From: Archegozetes longisetosus
Lineage: Eukaryota > Arthropoda > Arachnida > Sarcoptiformes > Trhypochthoniidae
Length of the DNA stretch: 64,000 nt
Assembly: GCA_018873245.2 (NCBI GenBank)
Contig: JAEMBT020000004.1
Location: 11,850,418-11,914,417, forward strand
Direction of reading: 5' to 3'
Positions within the stretch are counted from its first letter, which is position 1. The number at the start of each line of letters is the position of its first letter. Of the stretch, positions 11,542-22,049 are shown in pieces. Under the pieces are notes generated by a model. The model was not told the DNA's origin, did no database searches, and saw only the letters and a program-made list of their open reading frames with translations. A program made the position numbers and the translations under genes.

Positions 11542-12522
11542 TTTGCTACGATTTGAATAGTTGTCGGTTTAAATGACTGTTATTTTGTTAATTATTAGTC
11601 AATATTTTGATACCATAAGTGAAATTACCTCACTGTTTTATGAAATACGAAATGATCAATCATAAGCAATGTTTCTATTTGTAGATCATATTTTTCTAAA
11701 AATATATACAGTTTTCAAATCTAGGGCTCAAATGTTTAACTCGTAAGTTATGGTTGTTTTTGCTTGGTTTTAGATTAGGTTCAATGGTTCAGATTACAGT
11801 CAAGTCAAAAGTTGTGCTCAACACTTAAAATGAGGACTAAACTTACTTTAAATACTGTAATCTCTGACAAATACAATCTTTGGCTTCAATATCTCCGCTC
11901 AATAACATTTAATAAAGCATTTGAACAGAAATTAACAAGAACAGACTGCCCAATAAATTAATCGACTTATTGATCATACGTTTAAATAAAAACGAAATTG
12001 TTAATAATTGAGGCTTCTTTAGAGTAAATACTAATTTTAATCTGTTTTTGACTCGATTACCAACTTTGACTTAATTAATTGGGATTTAGAGCCTCTTTGC
12101 TGGATTTTAGGAGAATTAAGACAATTTTTTTGAATAATTGATTGAAAGCAATATTTAGGAAAAGTTTAGAGACATAACATGCGCACTACGAAAATCTATG
12201 CGTGCATTCAATTCTCTCATGTAAGGCTTTATTACGTGTGATCGAAAAGTGAAAAAAGTTTTGTGCGTGACGTGAACGCACACATTCGTGAGAAGTCCAT
12301 CCCTTTACGGGTGTGTTGTGTTTGTGTTTATAATATGTGTTGCCATTTTGTGTCTATGTCTTAAGTCAGTCATACATTGATCACTCCAAATACAATCAAA
12401 TTGAAGAAAAAAGTTTTCGTGAGTTTTCAACGAAGTTCGTGACTGTGGTTGTTGTCAAATAGTGTTAACCTTAATGTAATAGAAAGTAATAGTGGCCGCG
12501 CCACTGTAATGCCATTGTAATA
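11542..12522. other. Shared upstream region of the dsRBD gene (-) and hAT-derived gene (+)
   Basis: About 980 bp between two divergent start codons, so it probably holds both promoters. A less AT-rich stretch with several CG dinucleotides spans about 12170-12310. From about 11615 rightward it has no counterpart in copy B. No exact promoter element can be called. Confidence 0.45.
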
Positions 12523-14622
12523 ATGGATTCGAGAGTCAGTAAATTAGCCAATATTGTGGACGATAAGACTATTATCGCGCAATTGATTCGTGAAAAATCT
12601 GACAGAATTGGTTTAATTGAGTTTAAAGAAGCGCGAGCAGACATCTGGCAGTTCTTTCGATTGGTCTGTTTGGATGGTGTGACACTTCCATATGCTGTGT
12701 GTGTTCGATGTATGAAACCTGTCTCCTATAAAGCCAGAGAAGGCACGGGTGGTCTTCATCGACATCCCTGTTCAAAGCAAGCCATCGCTGCAGCCATAGC
12801 AGCCGGAATACCTTTCAGTACATCAACTAATCGTTCGTCAAAAGCTAATTCAGGTTCAGTCAATAAAAGAGCAACTTCTAGCACTTGCTCGTCTTCTTCT
12901 CAATTGGTTTCAATTCCACATAATGTCAATGCAAACTTTAAGCCAAACTTTCCCTTCAATTCGTTCGCCGCCATTGAAATGGTTAATAATTTGGCCAAAA
13001 ATAGTCGTAATCTAGCTCAAGACTTGATGGGATCACTTTCTCATCACAACTTTGAATCACAACAATTGCATAACAATTTGATGGCAGATTTCAACGAAAG
13101 TAACAACGCTTTCAATGAGGAGATACTAACGATCAATATCTTAAAGCTATTTTGCAATGAATTAATACCACTCGAAGTGCTAGAAAACGGAGCTTTTATG
13201 AAATTAGTCGAACAGTTGATAAGTTTTGGTGCAAATAATGGCCCCATTTCTTTTGAACGAATACAAGTCAATACATTGCTCTGTAATGCATACGAAACTT
13301 CAAGAATCGATTTCAAACATAAATCAAGCAAACATTCTTTTATTACTTTCGTTGTTGACTTATGGCTACAAGAAGTTACTAAAAAGCAATTCATGACAGT
13401 TTGGGCTTATTTTAGTGACATCGAACAGAACAGTCAAGATTGTAAAATAATCGCAACTAAAGATATTACTGCTTTTGATACGAACGATCAACTCATAAGA
13501 GAATTAGATTCTGTTCGTCAAGATTTAAATGGATTGAACTCAAATTTTGTTTATCTATTTGATAATAGTTTTGAAAAGTTTGATATCAAAGAAAGCGACA
13601 ATATCTTATTCTGTGTTAATCATCAATTGAATAATATATTGAATGAGTTATTCAGTATTTCAGAATTTTTAAAAATTTTTTCTGAGATTAAGGTAGTTAT
13701 GAATCTAATTGAAAGCTTTGACGGACTTTCGTGTTTATTTCAAGGAATTTCAAACATCAACAACTGGTCGCAAATACTGAAGATATTAAAAATTTTAAAA
13801 GAATCCACGAATTTAAAAGAAGTGATTGCAGAAAAAGAATTAAAATACATTGGTAGTTCATCCTTCATAGAAATTTCAACATTTTTAGTGCCGTTCGCAG
13901 AAGCATTAAATTGTTTTTGTAATGAAAATGATAAATCGATGACAACTATAAATTTGGTGACTCTTTGGAAAGTTAAACTCGAAAATCACTGTAAAATATC
14001 AGAAAATGACTCAAATTTACTCAAAAGTATTAAAGAAAAACTTAGAGACGCAATAGTTAGAAGTAATTTAAATGATTCTATATATTTGATGGGCGTTTGT
14101 TTTGACCCTCGATTCAAAAAATTAAAGATGTTAACAAAAGAATTAAGGGATAAAACATATGAAATAATTCGTAAACAAATCTGTCAATTACCACAAATAA
14201 AACAAGAGACACAACAATATTCTTCTGATGCAACATTAGTCGCAGAATCAGTTTCTTCTGATATCGACAGTAATGATAGTGAGAGCCAAAGAAAAAGATT
14301 AAAAACAAATGAAGACAAAACCACTGAAGCTTTCAATGAGTATTTAGATGTAGTGAACGAACAGGAAAAGGACGAATTGGAGAGATATCTCAATTTAGAT
14401 GTGGGACAAACTCAACCGTTAGAATTTTGGTGCGGAGAACACGCCACTCGTCTCCCAAAACTTCGATCACTGGCCAATCGAATTCTAAGTGTTCCAGCTG
14501 TTCCAGTAAAGTGTTGCCAACATTCGGCAAGTGGAGAATTGCTATCAATACGTCGTAAAGCTTTAGATTCGCGATATTTGGATAAAGTTTTAGTTCTTCA
14601 CAGCCACTTTCATTCTGTTTGA
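12523..14622 (+). CDS. BED-finger, hAT-transposase-derived protein (699 aa, likely domesticated)
   Basis: One uninterrupted ORF from an ATG. Residues about 43-90 resemble a BED zinc finger (WQFFRL, CVRCMKP, HRHPC). The middle shows hAT core landmarks: FVVDLWLQEV (first Asp), VYLFDNS (candidate second Asp), FCVNHQLNNIL (C-x2-H-like), and GVCFDPRFKKL. The C-terminus (FWCGEHATRLPKLRSLANRIL) is the hAT dimerisation region. Where active hAT transposases have a catalytic Glu in SERVFS, this protein reads CCQHSASG, and the usual TRW motif reads NNW, so transposition activity is unlikely. No terminal repeats are seen around it. Length and layout recall DREF and ZBED1, which are transcription factors of hAT origin; orthology to DREF is possible but unproven. 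An acidic or Ser-rich segment at about 570-610 may be a nuclear regulatory linker. Confidence 0.75.
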   Translation: MDSRVSKLANIVDDKTIIAQLIREKSDRIGLIEFKEARADIWQFFRLVCLDGVTLPYAVCVRCMKPVSYKAREGTGGLHRHPCSKQAIAAAIAAGIPFSTSTNRSSKANSGSVNKRATSSTCSSSSQLVSIPHNVNANFKPNFPFNSFAAIEMVNNLAKNSRNLAQDLMGSLSHHNFESQQLHNNLMADFNESNNAFNEEILTINILKLFCNELIPLEVLENGAFMKLVEQLISFGANNGPISFERIQVNTLLCNAYETSRIDFKHKSSKHSFITFVVDLWLQEVTKKQFMTVWAYFSDIEQNSQDCKIIATKDITAFDTNDQLIRELDSVRQDLNGLNSNFVYLFDNSFEKFDIKESDNILFCVNHQLNNILNELFSISEFLKIFSEIKVVMNLIESFDGLSCLFQGISNINNWSQILKILKILKESTNLKEVIAEKELKYIGSSSFIEISTFLVPFAEALNCFCNENDKSMTTINLVTLWKVKLENHCKISENDSNLLKSIKEKLRDAIVRSNLNDSIYLMGVCFDPRFKKLKMLTKELRDKTYEIIRKQICQLPQIKQETQQYSSDATLVAESVSSDIDSNDSESQRKRLKTNEDKTTEAFNEYLDVVNEQEKDELERYLNLDVGQTQPLEFWCGEHATRLPKLRSLANRILSVPAVPVKCCQHSASGELLSIRRKALDSRYLDKVLVLHSHFHSV

Positions 14623-14685
14623 TAAGTCGTCTATATTTCAGTGTTTCATTTAGTTTAGAATGTATTATAAAAGCGTATATTTATT

Positions 14686-14691
14686 AATAAA
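14686..14691 (+). promoter_or_regulatory. Polyadenylation signal of the hAT-derived gene
   Basis: AATAAA, 63 bases after the stop codon. The aligned site in copy B reads AACAAA. Confidence 0.5.
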
Positions 14692-15286
14692 ATAATAAAT
14701 TAAAAATGAGAAAATGATTATCTTTATAGCAACTTTGTTTGGTCCATAAATTAAGATTATAAGTTATACTAATTTCTTAATTTTTTAATTCTTAATTATA
14801 ATTTGAAAATTCAATCTAAATCAATATATAATTACATAATTACATATAATAACATAAAGTTGACCATAAGAATTAATTTTAGACTTCAAAGACTTTAAGT
14901 TTTCAACAGTAAAACTTAAATAGAAGTCAAATAAAAGTTTTCAAAACTTTGCATCTTTAGAAACAAATTGATGTCATCAACTCGTTAATTATTATTTACA
15001 TTCATTACCGATAGAGTTATGAATCAATTCTTGGAGTCGATAAAGTCTTGAAGTAGTTGCTTAAAAATTGAATCAAAATTATTTGACTCAAAACTTTAAT
15101 ACATTAATAGATATTTGAAATAAGACTAAGTCTTAGACAATAATTTATCTGAAAATATCTAAAACCAATTCATTGAATATACTTTTAAAGCGATGGCTTT
15201 TAAGGAATAAAGCGTATCTAATCGACATTTGTGTGCAGAATAACTTCTAATTAAGCCAATAATTTTAAAGCTAAAAACTGCAATGC
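14692..15286. other. Intergenic, duplicated in copy B
   Basis: No gene is seen. It aligns with about 35035-35180 plus 35564-35995, interrupted there by a small hAT-like insertion. Confidence 0.6.
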
Positions 15287-15705
15287 TTCAACCCGACCTG
15301 AACCGCGTTACCCGCGGGTCGAACCGCTACAGTTATATAATTTTGAAACTTTAGAACAAACTTATGAAACATTAGTTCACATTGAAATTATTAATAGCTT
15401 TGATGAATAACTGTTTTTTAATTAGTTATTTATCTTAATTACACTTTATTTTTGAAGTTTTCATAGCTTTTAAACAATGATTTGAAGCGTAAAGTATTGT
15501 AAATAGCAGTTGAACCTAAAGTAATGCATTCTGTAATATGATACTAACATAAAAAGAAACCTATTTAATGAGTCATACATTTTGGTATATTTTCATTTGT
15601 TTAAACTCTTGTTTTAAATTCTATAAATATGCGTTTCTTTGCGGGTAACCCGCGGTTCTAAGCAATAGGCCCGACCCGAAGCGCAGTTCACCTGCGAACC
15701 TACAT
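15287..15705. mobile_element. Element bounded by GC-rich inverted repeats (candidate MITE)
   Basis: Two GC-rich islands stand out from an AT-rich background. The left, about 15287-15330, contains GAACCGCGTTACCCGC; the right, about 15640-15700, contains the inverse GCGGGTAACCCGCGGTT. They enclose about 330 bp of AT-rich sequence without coding. Both islands also carry CCCGACC motifs. Copy B lacks the element, since homology between copies stops at its left edge. Exact ends and target duplication are not clear. Confidence 0.5.
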
Positions 15706-15895
15706 TGAGTACAATAATTTTACTGCAACACTTGCCGAGTATTCCAACAATGAGTTAGTGTATAACATTCGGTAAATAAATCAAAGTAAAAACGGGTTTA
15801 TATCTTTTAGGAATTAATAAATGCTTAGCAATAGAAAACTAAATATAAGGGTATTTTATTATGTTTTCACAGTAGTAAGCAGACAATTTTAAAAT

Positions 15896-16394
15896 GCTTC
15901 TACGTCAAAATGTCGCCCCAAAAATGTCGCCGTAAATAATGTTGCCGACAAAAATATTACCGCTAAAAAATGTCTCTATATAAAATTTTACACAAAAGTG
16001 GTCTGTTTTAAGATTTTGATATATGAATTCCAAGTAAAATTGATAAGAGTAAAATAACTTTGAAATTATTTTATTATAACAAGTTCATTTTTCATTTAAT
16101 CATAGTAATAAAATAAAATGTAATAATTTGTAGAAAATGATTAATGGAATACATGAATTGGAGTATGATCTGGGCCTTCTTAGCAAGGAAACTCATTCAT
16201 GAGTAGACAATGGAAAAATTAGCGATTGAAGCTTTTCAACTATAAACTATTTAAACATTGGTTTGATAAGAGACTGTTCACAAATATGTTCTTTTCAATC
16301 TTATTTTCGCTAAATTTTTTATCATCAGGATAAAATGATACTGACGACATTATTGTAGGCGACATTATTGGCGGCGGCATTCTGACGTAGAAGC
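15896..16394. mobile_element. Non-autonomous TIR element with 9-bp target duplication (MULE-like MITE)
   Basis: The ends are inverted repeats beginning GCTTCTACGTCA.AATG.CGCC and continuing about 60 bp with repeated AATGTCGCC-type units. Both sides are flanked by the same 9 bp, TTTTAAAAT (15887-15895 and 16395-16403). A long TIR with a 9-bp duplication suggests the Mutator-like group, but no transposase is present to confirm it. Confidence 0.65.
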
Positions 16395-16403
16395 TTTTAA
16401 AAT

Positions 16404-17735
16404 AAGTTATTAAAAATGATTATACCAGTTGAAAAGTTAACCCTATCGGATATAAATCCATTTCTTAAACAATTTGGCGGGTATTACTATAACATTGATG
16501 GTCTAGAATTTGCTATAAGAAATTAAATTAGTTTGAATGAGTTTAGCACTGATTTGGGTCGACATTCTTCCAATATGTGATCTGAAATGAAGTCGTGATC
16601 TGAACATAATATGACTAATATACTGTATAATCGAAATGAGTCAAAACTATAAATAAGATTCAAATTTCGTTGAATCCATTTATTGAAAATTGTTTATTAA
16701 AAAATGATGCTTAAGAAATGAAGAGTCCGCTAATATCTTCGACTAGGCACATAAAAGTACTATCGCGCGGGTTGACTGAACGCCATCGAATCTCAATTAA
16801 ATGCTGGGGTAGTAATTCTGGAGTAGTTCCGTGCAATTTTCTGATGATCTGATGGCAAAACTTTACGATCTTTAAGAAATTAAACAGTTATTTCCTCAGT
16901 TGACATAATTTGATAAAAATTTTGAGCTAACATTTTTATGCTACTTAACTAACTAACAAATGTAAAGACTGGGTATAAATGCAATACTTTAACTTACGAA
17001 TGTGTTATTAATTATGATTGAAAACTTTTATTAGGTCATTTATTATTCATGTAATGCTATATTGCATGTCAAAGTTTAGAAAGTATCACAGATCATATAT
17101 TGGAGTGCAAAAGTTTACCAGATCACATATTGGAAAAATTATTGAATTTTGGTCAATTGTTATACTGGAGAAAGCTTCCTTGAACTAACAATGAGTTAAG
17201 ATTTCTGCAAGTCTGTCAACACATTAGTGCTTGTCATCTAGGAGTGCGTTTCTGAGAACGACCTTAATTACTAGTCTTATGATCAGCAATAAGATCGATT
17301 TTATGACCAAGAAATGATCAGTCATATCTATATATAAATGCATGAGAGGTACTTTTGCAAATTTTATGCTTAACTTAAAAAGTCCTTCGAAGTTGAAAAG
17401 TAAAATAATGAGCACTGATATAATAAGTTTCAAACACAATCCAGAAACCTTAGATTACATTCACCTTGTAAAGCTTTGAAAATGTTCGTAAATATCTGGC
17501 GACATACGAAACGTTTTTCATTCTCATATGAGGCATCCCACGTTAAGTAGAGTTTTGTTTTACATTATCTCTAGTCATCATTCAGTTTGCACTCAACATG
17601 TTAAAAGTTATCAGTGATTCAGCGTCAGTAACATAACTCTCAAATTTCCTCAGAATCTCAACACAAATACTCTGAAATTCAAATTTGAATATCATAGAAA
17701 ATTATTGTTTTGAAGTTAACTATAATTAAGATAAA
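16404..17735. other. Intergenic with one inverted-repeat pair
   Basis: No gene is seen. A 15-bp exact inverted repeat, CCAATATGTGATCTG near 16571 and its complement near 17119, with a second near-match at about 17090, may mark the ends of a further small element. The last 170 bp form the duplicated 5' flank of the following gene. Confidence 0.4.
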
Positions 17736-18690
17736 ATGCAGACAAACTGCGACAATGTTGCAACGAGCGACTCAAATCATGAAAAAATGGCACCAAACTC
17801 CTTGGGCGGGGGATACGCCGGTGCTGGATTAGAGCTAGTGAAGTCTTCAATTGGTCGAGAAGTCAGATCTACAATTTTTTTCAAGAACGCAACAAATGGT
17901 CAAATCGAGCTCCACTTTCAGAGGGCAAACGGAGATCCAGAAAGAAGGCCCAAAGTTACTGTCAATAGTGGAAGTTCAAAGTCTTATAACATTAATCCGA
18001 AGGATGGGATAACCGGTAAGACTTGCTATTATTGCAAAGTTTGGTTTGAAAGCAAATACACAAAGTTTTGGGCCTATGGAGAAGAGGTTCCGCGTTATAG
18101 CAACGATTTTGATATCAGAGATGATGGCATTTGGATATTGCAAGGCGGAGAGACACGGCGTGATCACAGAATAGTGGAGTGGGATAACAATACACAATAA
18201 AATATGACAACATTTAAATCAAAGCTCATTGATTTAAGTCCGACAATCCACCCCAAAGCTTAAACTTAGAATTAAGAAAAAGCTCAAGGAATCAGTCCAT
18301 CGATGCGCCAAAGCTATATGAGAGACATCTTGACAATAATCAGGATTGCTGCCGATTAAGGCGTTCAGTCATTGATTTATAATAAGTTTTAATTGTCTAA
18401 CATCTAGTCTTTGATTAGCATTAGTTGTATTCGAAAATAATCTTCAAAAATGAAATATTAAATTTCAAAACTATCCCATTAAATAGTGTTCACACATTAT
18501 TATAAAAATGTTTTCTGGTCTCTCCTCTTTTATTACTGGTTATACTTTTGTAATTTCAATTAATCGCTCAATTAATAGTCAATAAGATTATTAAATAATT
18601 GAAATAAGTTTATCTATTAATACTTTTGGTGTCCCACTAAGTTATAAGATGGTGGTAGTCTTGGTTCACAACTTCTATTAGTAGCGTGAA
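17560..18690 (+). repeat. Local duplication, copy 1 (unknown gene plus NAA80 3' stub)
   Basis: Direct duplicate of about 22590-23545: the promoter flank, the 154-codon gene, part of the intergenic DNA, and at about 18614-18680 a fragment matching the 3' end of the NAA80 gene (ACTTTTGGTGTC.CACTA, AAGATGG, TTGGTTC.CAACT). This sets the original order as unknown gene followed by NAA80. Confidence 0.8.
17736..18200 (+). CDS. Unrecognised 154-aa protein, intact member of a duplicated pair
   Basis: Intronless ORF from an ATG. No signal peptide is seen; a Gly-rich or hydrophobic N-terminal stretch (GGGYAGAGLELV, about 26-37) is followed by a compact region (about 45-150) with alternating beta-strand-like segments (STIFFKNAT, IELHFQRA, KVTVNSGSSKSYNI). 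It has a CYYC pair, a Trp- and Tyr-rich core (VWFESKYTKFWAYG), and a charged end (GETRRDHRIVEWDNN). It reads like a small beta-sandwich, but I recognise no family. The stop codon overlaps an AATAAA (18196-18201). The paralogue at 22746-23243 is about three-quarters identical in the core and differs mainly in the first 50 residues. Conservation of the core after duplication suggests the protein was or is functional. Confidence 0.65.
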   Translation: MQTNCDNVATSDSNHEKMAPNSLGGGYAGAGLELVKSSIGREVRSTIFFKNATNGQIELHFQRANGDPERRPKVTVNSGSSKSYNINPKDGITGKTCYYCKVWFESKYTKFWAYGEEVPRYSNDFDIRDDGIWILQGGETRRDHRIVEWDNNTQ

Positions 18691-19016
18691 CCATAGTGTA
18701 TCAATTTGCAATAATTTTGCTGTCATATAACCATTAAATAAAAAATTGCAATGACTCTTTTCTAGAAATCTGGGGCTGCATTCTGGAAACTTTGCAAAAT
18801 TAGCAATATTGCAAAAATGTACAGTAAGAACGGATGGTTTGCAATCAATTATTTGCAATCGCCTTATGTTTTGCAATTTGCAATCGTTCGAGAATGTGGC
18901 CCCTGAAGTGTTTTCATTAGTCTTGACATTATAAATTTCGCCTCGACTTTATTAAGTTCATCTTTTGTACTAAATCGTTGATGAATCACTATAACAAAAA
19001 TTGGAGAGACTACGTA
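18691..19016. other. Intergenic
   Basis: No gene is seen. It contains many TTGCAAT words on either strand between about 18700 and 18890, perhaps a decayed short repeat. Confidence 0.35.
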
Positions 19017-19459
19017 CACTCGGTTCCAATAATATATGTAAGCATCTCATCCCATGATGATGCCTGAGGAGTAAAGTTTGTAGGGCTGGATTAGTAACTA
19101 TTTCTTTTATATGCGGACTAATAGTTTTAATGCACATTTACTAACCAAATAGAGTTGAAAAATATCAACTTTTAAGGTTTGACTTGTTTATCATACAATT
19201 TGTCAGGATTTTCAATAGTTTTGCAATAAAAGCATACTATTATTAAGTTCATGCTTATAATTAAGTTCATATTTTATTCGAATAAAATGTGAATTTTTTG
19301 TATGAGTAAAAACTTTGAAATATATATTTGCAATGACTAATTAATAAAACTCAATGATATTAATATTTCAATATTTGATTATATATGTTACCCTTAGTTT
19401 GCTCCCAAAGTTATCACTGATTAATCCGAGATCATCACACATATTATTGGAACCGAGTG
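19017..19459. mobile_element. Tc1/mariner-type MITE (443 bp)
   Basis: Terminal inverted repeats of about 23 bp, starting CACTCGGTTCCAATAATAT on the left with the complement ACATATTATTGGAACCGAGTG on the right. Each is flanked by TA (19015-19016 and 19460-19461). The interior is AT-rich and has no ORF. Confidence 0.75.
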
Positions 19460-19957
19460 TACAGCTTGTTTTCTTGAAATATGCCTAAATCTTGAAATAC
19501 ATCTAAATCAAAATTAAAGGTATTTTCATATAATAGAAGTTTAATACTTTTTTATAGTTTAAAAGTTCAAAAGCTTTTGTCACAAATGCTTAGACTCTTA
19601 ATACTCTCAACAAGAATTTTTTTATTACTAATAGCCATATCAAAGTTTTTTATTTTTAGATTTTTTAAACAATGAATTGTGAGTAACGCAAAGCATATTT
19701 TATCGCCTAATATTGTTCTATCAATTATATAACTTTGCCTCCGAAAAACTACTCCTTACGCATCATTTCCGGACTGTTCTAAACATATTTCAAGGAAACA
19801 AACTGTATCCTCCTATTCATATCTTGTTTGTTGATAAAATTTCATAAGTGTTTAGTATTTTTAGTATTGAAAAGCCCTCGTCAACAGATTTTCTTGAGAT
19901 GCATTTTGAAGTAATGATTGAGAATTGTGTCACTCAAAACACATAAAACTTGACGTA
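19460..19957. other. Intergenic
   Basis: AT-rich DNA between two transposons; nothing else is seen. Confidence 0.4.
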
Positions 19958-21642
19958 CAGTCGGTCGAAAAAAGTTATGCATAGATCCCGGATTAATCCC
20001 TGATGCGTTTGGATAAGATAAGAGGGACGAGACAGAAATTGAAACTATAAGTTTATAGCGTCAAATCATAGTATTACTCAGTAATCAAAAAACATAATAT
20101 GAGTAATAATGTTATTCGTAGCTGAAGTCAGTTTAATCGATATTCATAAGAAAACCAATGAGTCATAGAGTGAAAGTGACTGATAAAACCTATCAAACTA
20201 TTTCAATCAAAGTAGTCAGCCATGATTCAGTTTAAATAATTTTAATAATGAGTTGGGCCGCCTTCCCGAGCTATCACTTCTTGTAACCGATGCGGCATTG
20301 ACTCAACTAACTTAATACAAAAGTCAGCATTTTCTCCTATTTTATACCATTCTCTTTGTATAGCAAACCAAGGGTCATTTTCGTTGTTAAAATTCGTAGT
20401 TTTCAAACTTTTTTTAATTTCTGCCCAAACACACTCTATCGGATTGAGATCTGGTGACTTCGCGGGCCATGGCAGAGCTTCGGCGTTAAAATTCAGTGCA
20501 AAAAAGTCCTATTTGACATATATTCATCAAAAGAAAAGATTTGAGTCTTCGGACGAAACAATTATAAGAAAATAATGTTTGAAAACCTGAACTAGATTCG
20601 CAGAATGAATAGGCGAATTGTCAGACAGCCAGAACATGTTTTGATCCATACTTAAAAATCGTTCGTAATTTTGATCGATGAATGGTATCGCATAATCCTC
20701 CAGAATATCCATGTATTGTTCGGCTGTAAACCGCCCTTCGATTCTAACAAGTGGGCCCAAACCATCAGCTGTAAGGAGACCCCAAACAGAAACTGATCTG
20801 CGGCCACTTTGGCTAACAAATTGCAAGTAACGCTCGTCAAATCGGGTGCCTAAAGGCCGGCGCACTAAAACTACTCCATAACTTGTGGTGCAAAAAGTGG
20901 ACTCATCGACCATTAATGTCCGAAACCAATTATTCAAACCGAAATTCAGAAAGTTTTGCGCAAAAATCAATCTATTTTGACGATGAACTAAAGTTAGATT
21001 TTCTTTATGTGCAGCTCTTCGCGCTCTTAAGCCTGGATTATTGAGTCTATTCCTATACGTGTCAAGACTTAATTCATAACCCAACCAATCCTTGATTTGT
21101 TTTGCGTTTCTAAATAGATTTTCAATTGAAGTCAATACTATATCCAAATCTTCCTCTTCAGTAGTCATTTTATGGCGACCACTGTTACTAAAGTTTGTTT
21201 GAACAGTCCCAGTCTCTTCATGTCTCAAAATCCATCTTTGGACAGTTCTCAAATCAATATTAAGATCTTGTGCTATAGTCTGCAGATTAAACCCCATATG
21301 GAATAGAATCACAATTAAAATTCTATCAGACTCGGGAACCACTGGCATTTCAAATTAAAATAATATCACGCCTTTTAAGAAATCAAAACAAATAATTCAT
21401 AAAAGAATGTGTTATTTTGAACTGTTAAAAGTTTTCAAGTCATAGTATTGTTTCAAATCTTTCTGATTAAGATGAGTCAATGTCTATTGTATCAGAGTTC
21501 CAAATTAGTTTTTGAGTATTTACTTATTGATTAATATCACTAAACATAATACAGATCTCAATGAGTTGTTAAGCCCTTAGGTTTATCAACTCTTCTGCAT
21601 CTTTTTAGTGATGACAAATGCATAACTTTTTTCTGTCGACGG
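19958..21642 (-). mobile_element. Tc1-like transposon, apparently full length (1685 bp)
   Basis: Terminal repeats of about 25 bp, CAGTCGGTCGAAAAAAGTTA on the left and, read inward from the right, CCGTCGACAGAAAAAAGTTA, are each flanked by TA (19956-19957, 21643-21644). The interior holds one transposase gene on the minus strand that reads without a stop once its intron is removed. The terminal repeats differ at only a few bases. A decayed end of the same family lies at 7555-7782. Confidence 0.88.
20242..21348 (-). CDS. Tc1-family transposase with one spliceosomal intron (342 aa)
   Basis: Exon 1 is 20587-21348 and exon 2 is 20242-20508; the 78 bp intron runs from a CAG/GTTTTC donor to a TCAAATAG acceptor. 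Without splicing the frame ends at TGA soon after the second Asp. Spliced, it continues VQDFFALNF, then PWPAKSPDLNPIECVW, the standard Tc1 end, and stops at 342 aa, the normal length. The N-terminus is a paired-like helix-turn-helix (LQTIAQDLNIDLRTVQRWI) and a second DNA-binding half. The catalytic triad is Asp in LMVDEST, Asp in WLSDNSP and Glu in NPIE, with 35 residues between the last two (DD35E by my count; Tc1 has 34). All three catalytic residues and both terminal repeats are present, so it may be able to move. Confidence 0.88.
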
Positions 21643-22049
21643 TACATTCGTGTCACAATTCATAGGTATTGATGAGATTGTGTTACGCTTCATCTTTCAC
21701 TATAAACAGTATAAACAATGTACTGAACTGATAAGATGTGATTACTATTAGCGATTTTTTGTCAGATATATGTTATAATTGTAATTAACATTTGGAGTAT
21801 TTACTTCAATTTTACAGATGTTTGTTCCAAATGGTTATAGTACCAAATGGTGCTACCAGATTGTGATCATTTTGTTAATTAAGTTTTCAACATAAACTTA
21901 AAATCTAGTGAACAGCTTTTAGTGTGAATTGTAACTCAATCAACATTTAGGGAAAGTATTCGTTTTGTGTTATAGCACAAGCAAAAAGTTGTCAATCTTC
22001 AATTACGTTAAACTGAATCCCTTTCTTGTAACCTATCGTTGGCAAAGTA
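21643..22049. other. Intergenic
   Basis: No feature is seen between the Tc1 element and the foldback element. Confidence 0.4.

Larger units (their letters stand above)
9669..15275 (+). repeat. Segmental duplication, copy A
   Basis: Matches 31763-35995 in the same orientation with small differences. It runs from the end of the PheRS coding sequence, through the dsRBD gene, to about 11615, then resumes at about 14657 and continues to about 15275. The 3.0 kb between 11615 and 14657, which holds the hAT-derived gene, is absent from copy B. Homology ends just before the GC-rich inverted repeats at 15287. Confidence 0.85.

Noticed and set aside
20509..20559. Alternative 51 bp intron in the Tc1 transposase
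   Set aside because: It leaves a DD45E spacing and a poor donor; the 78 bp intron restores the standard Tc1 sequence.
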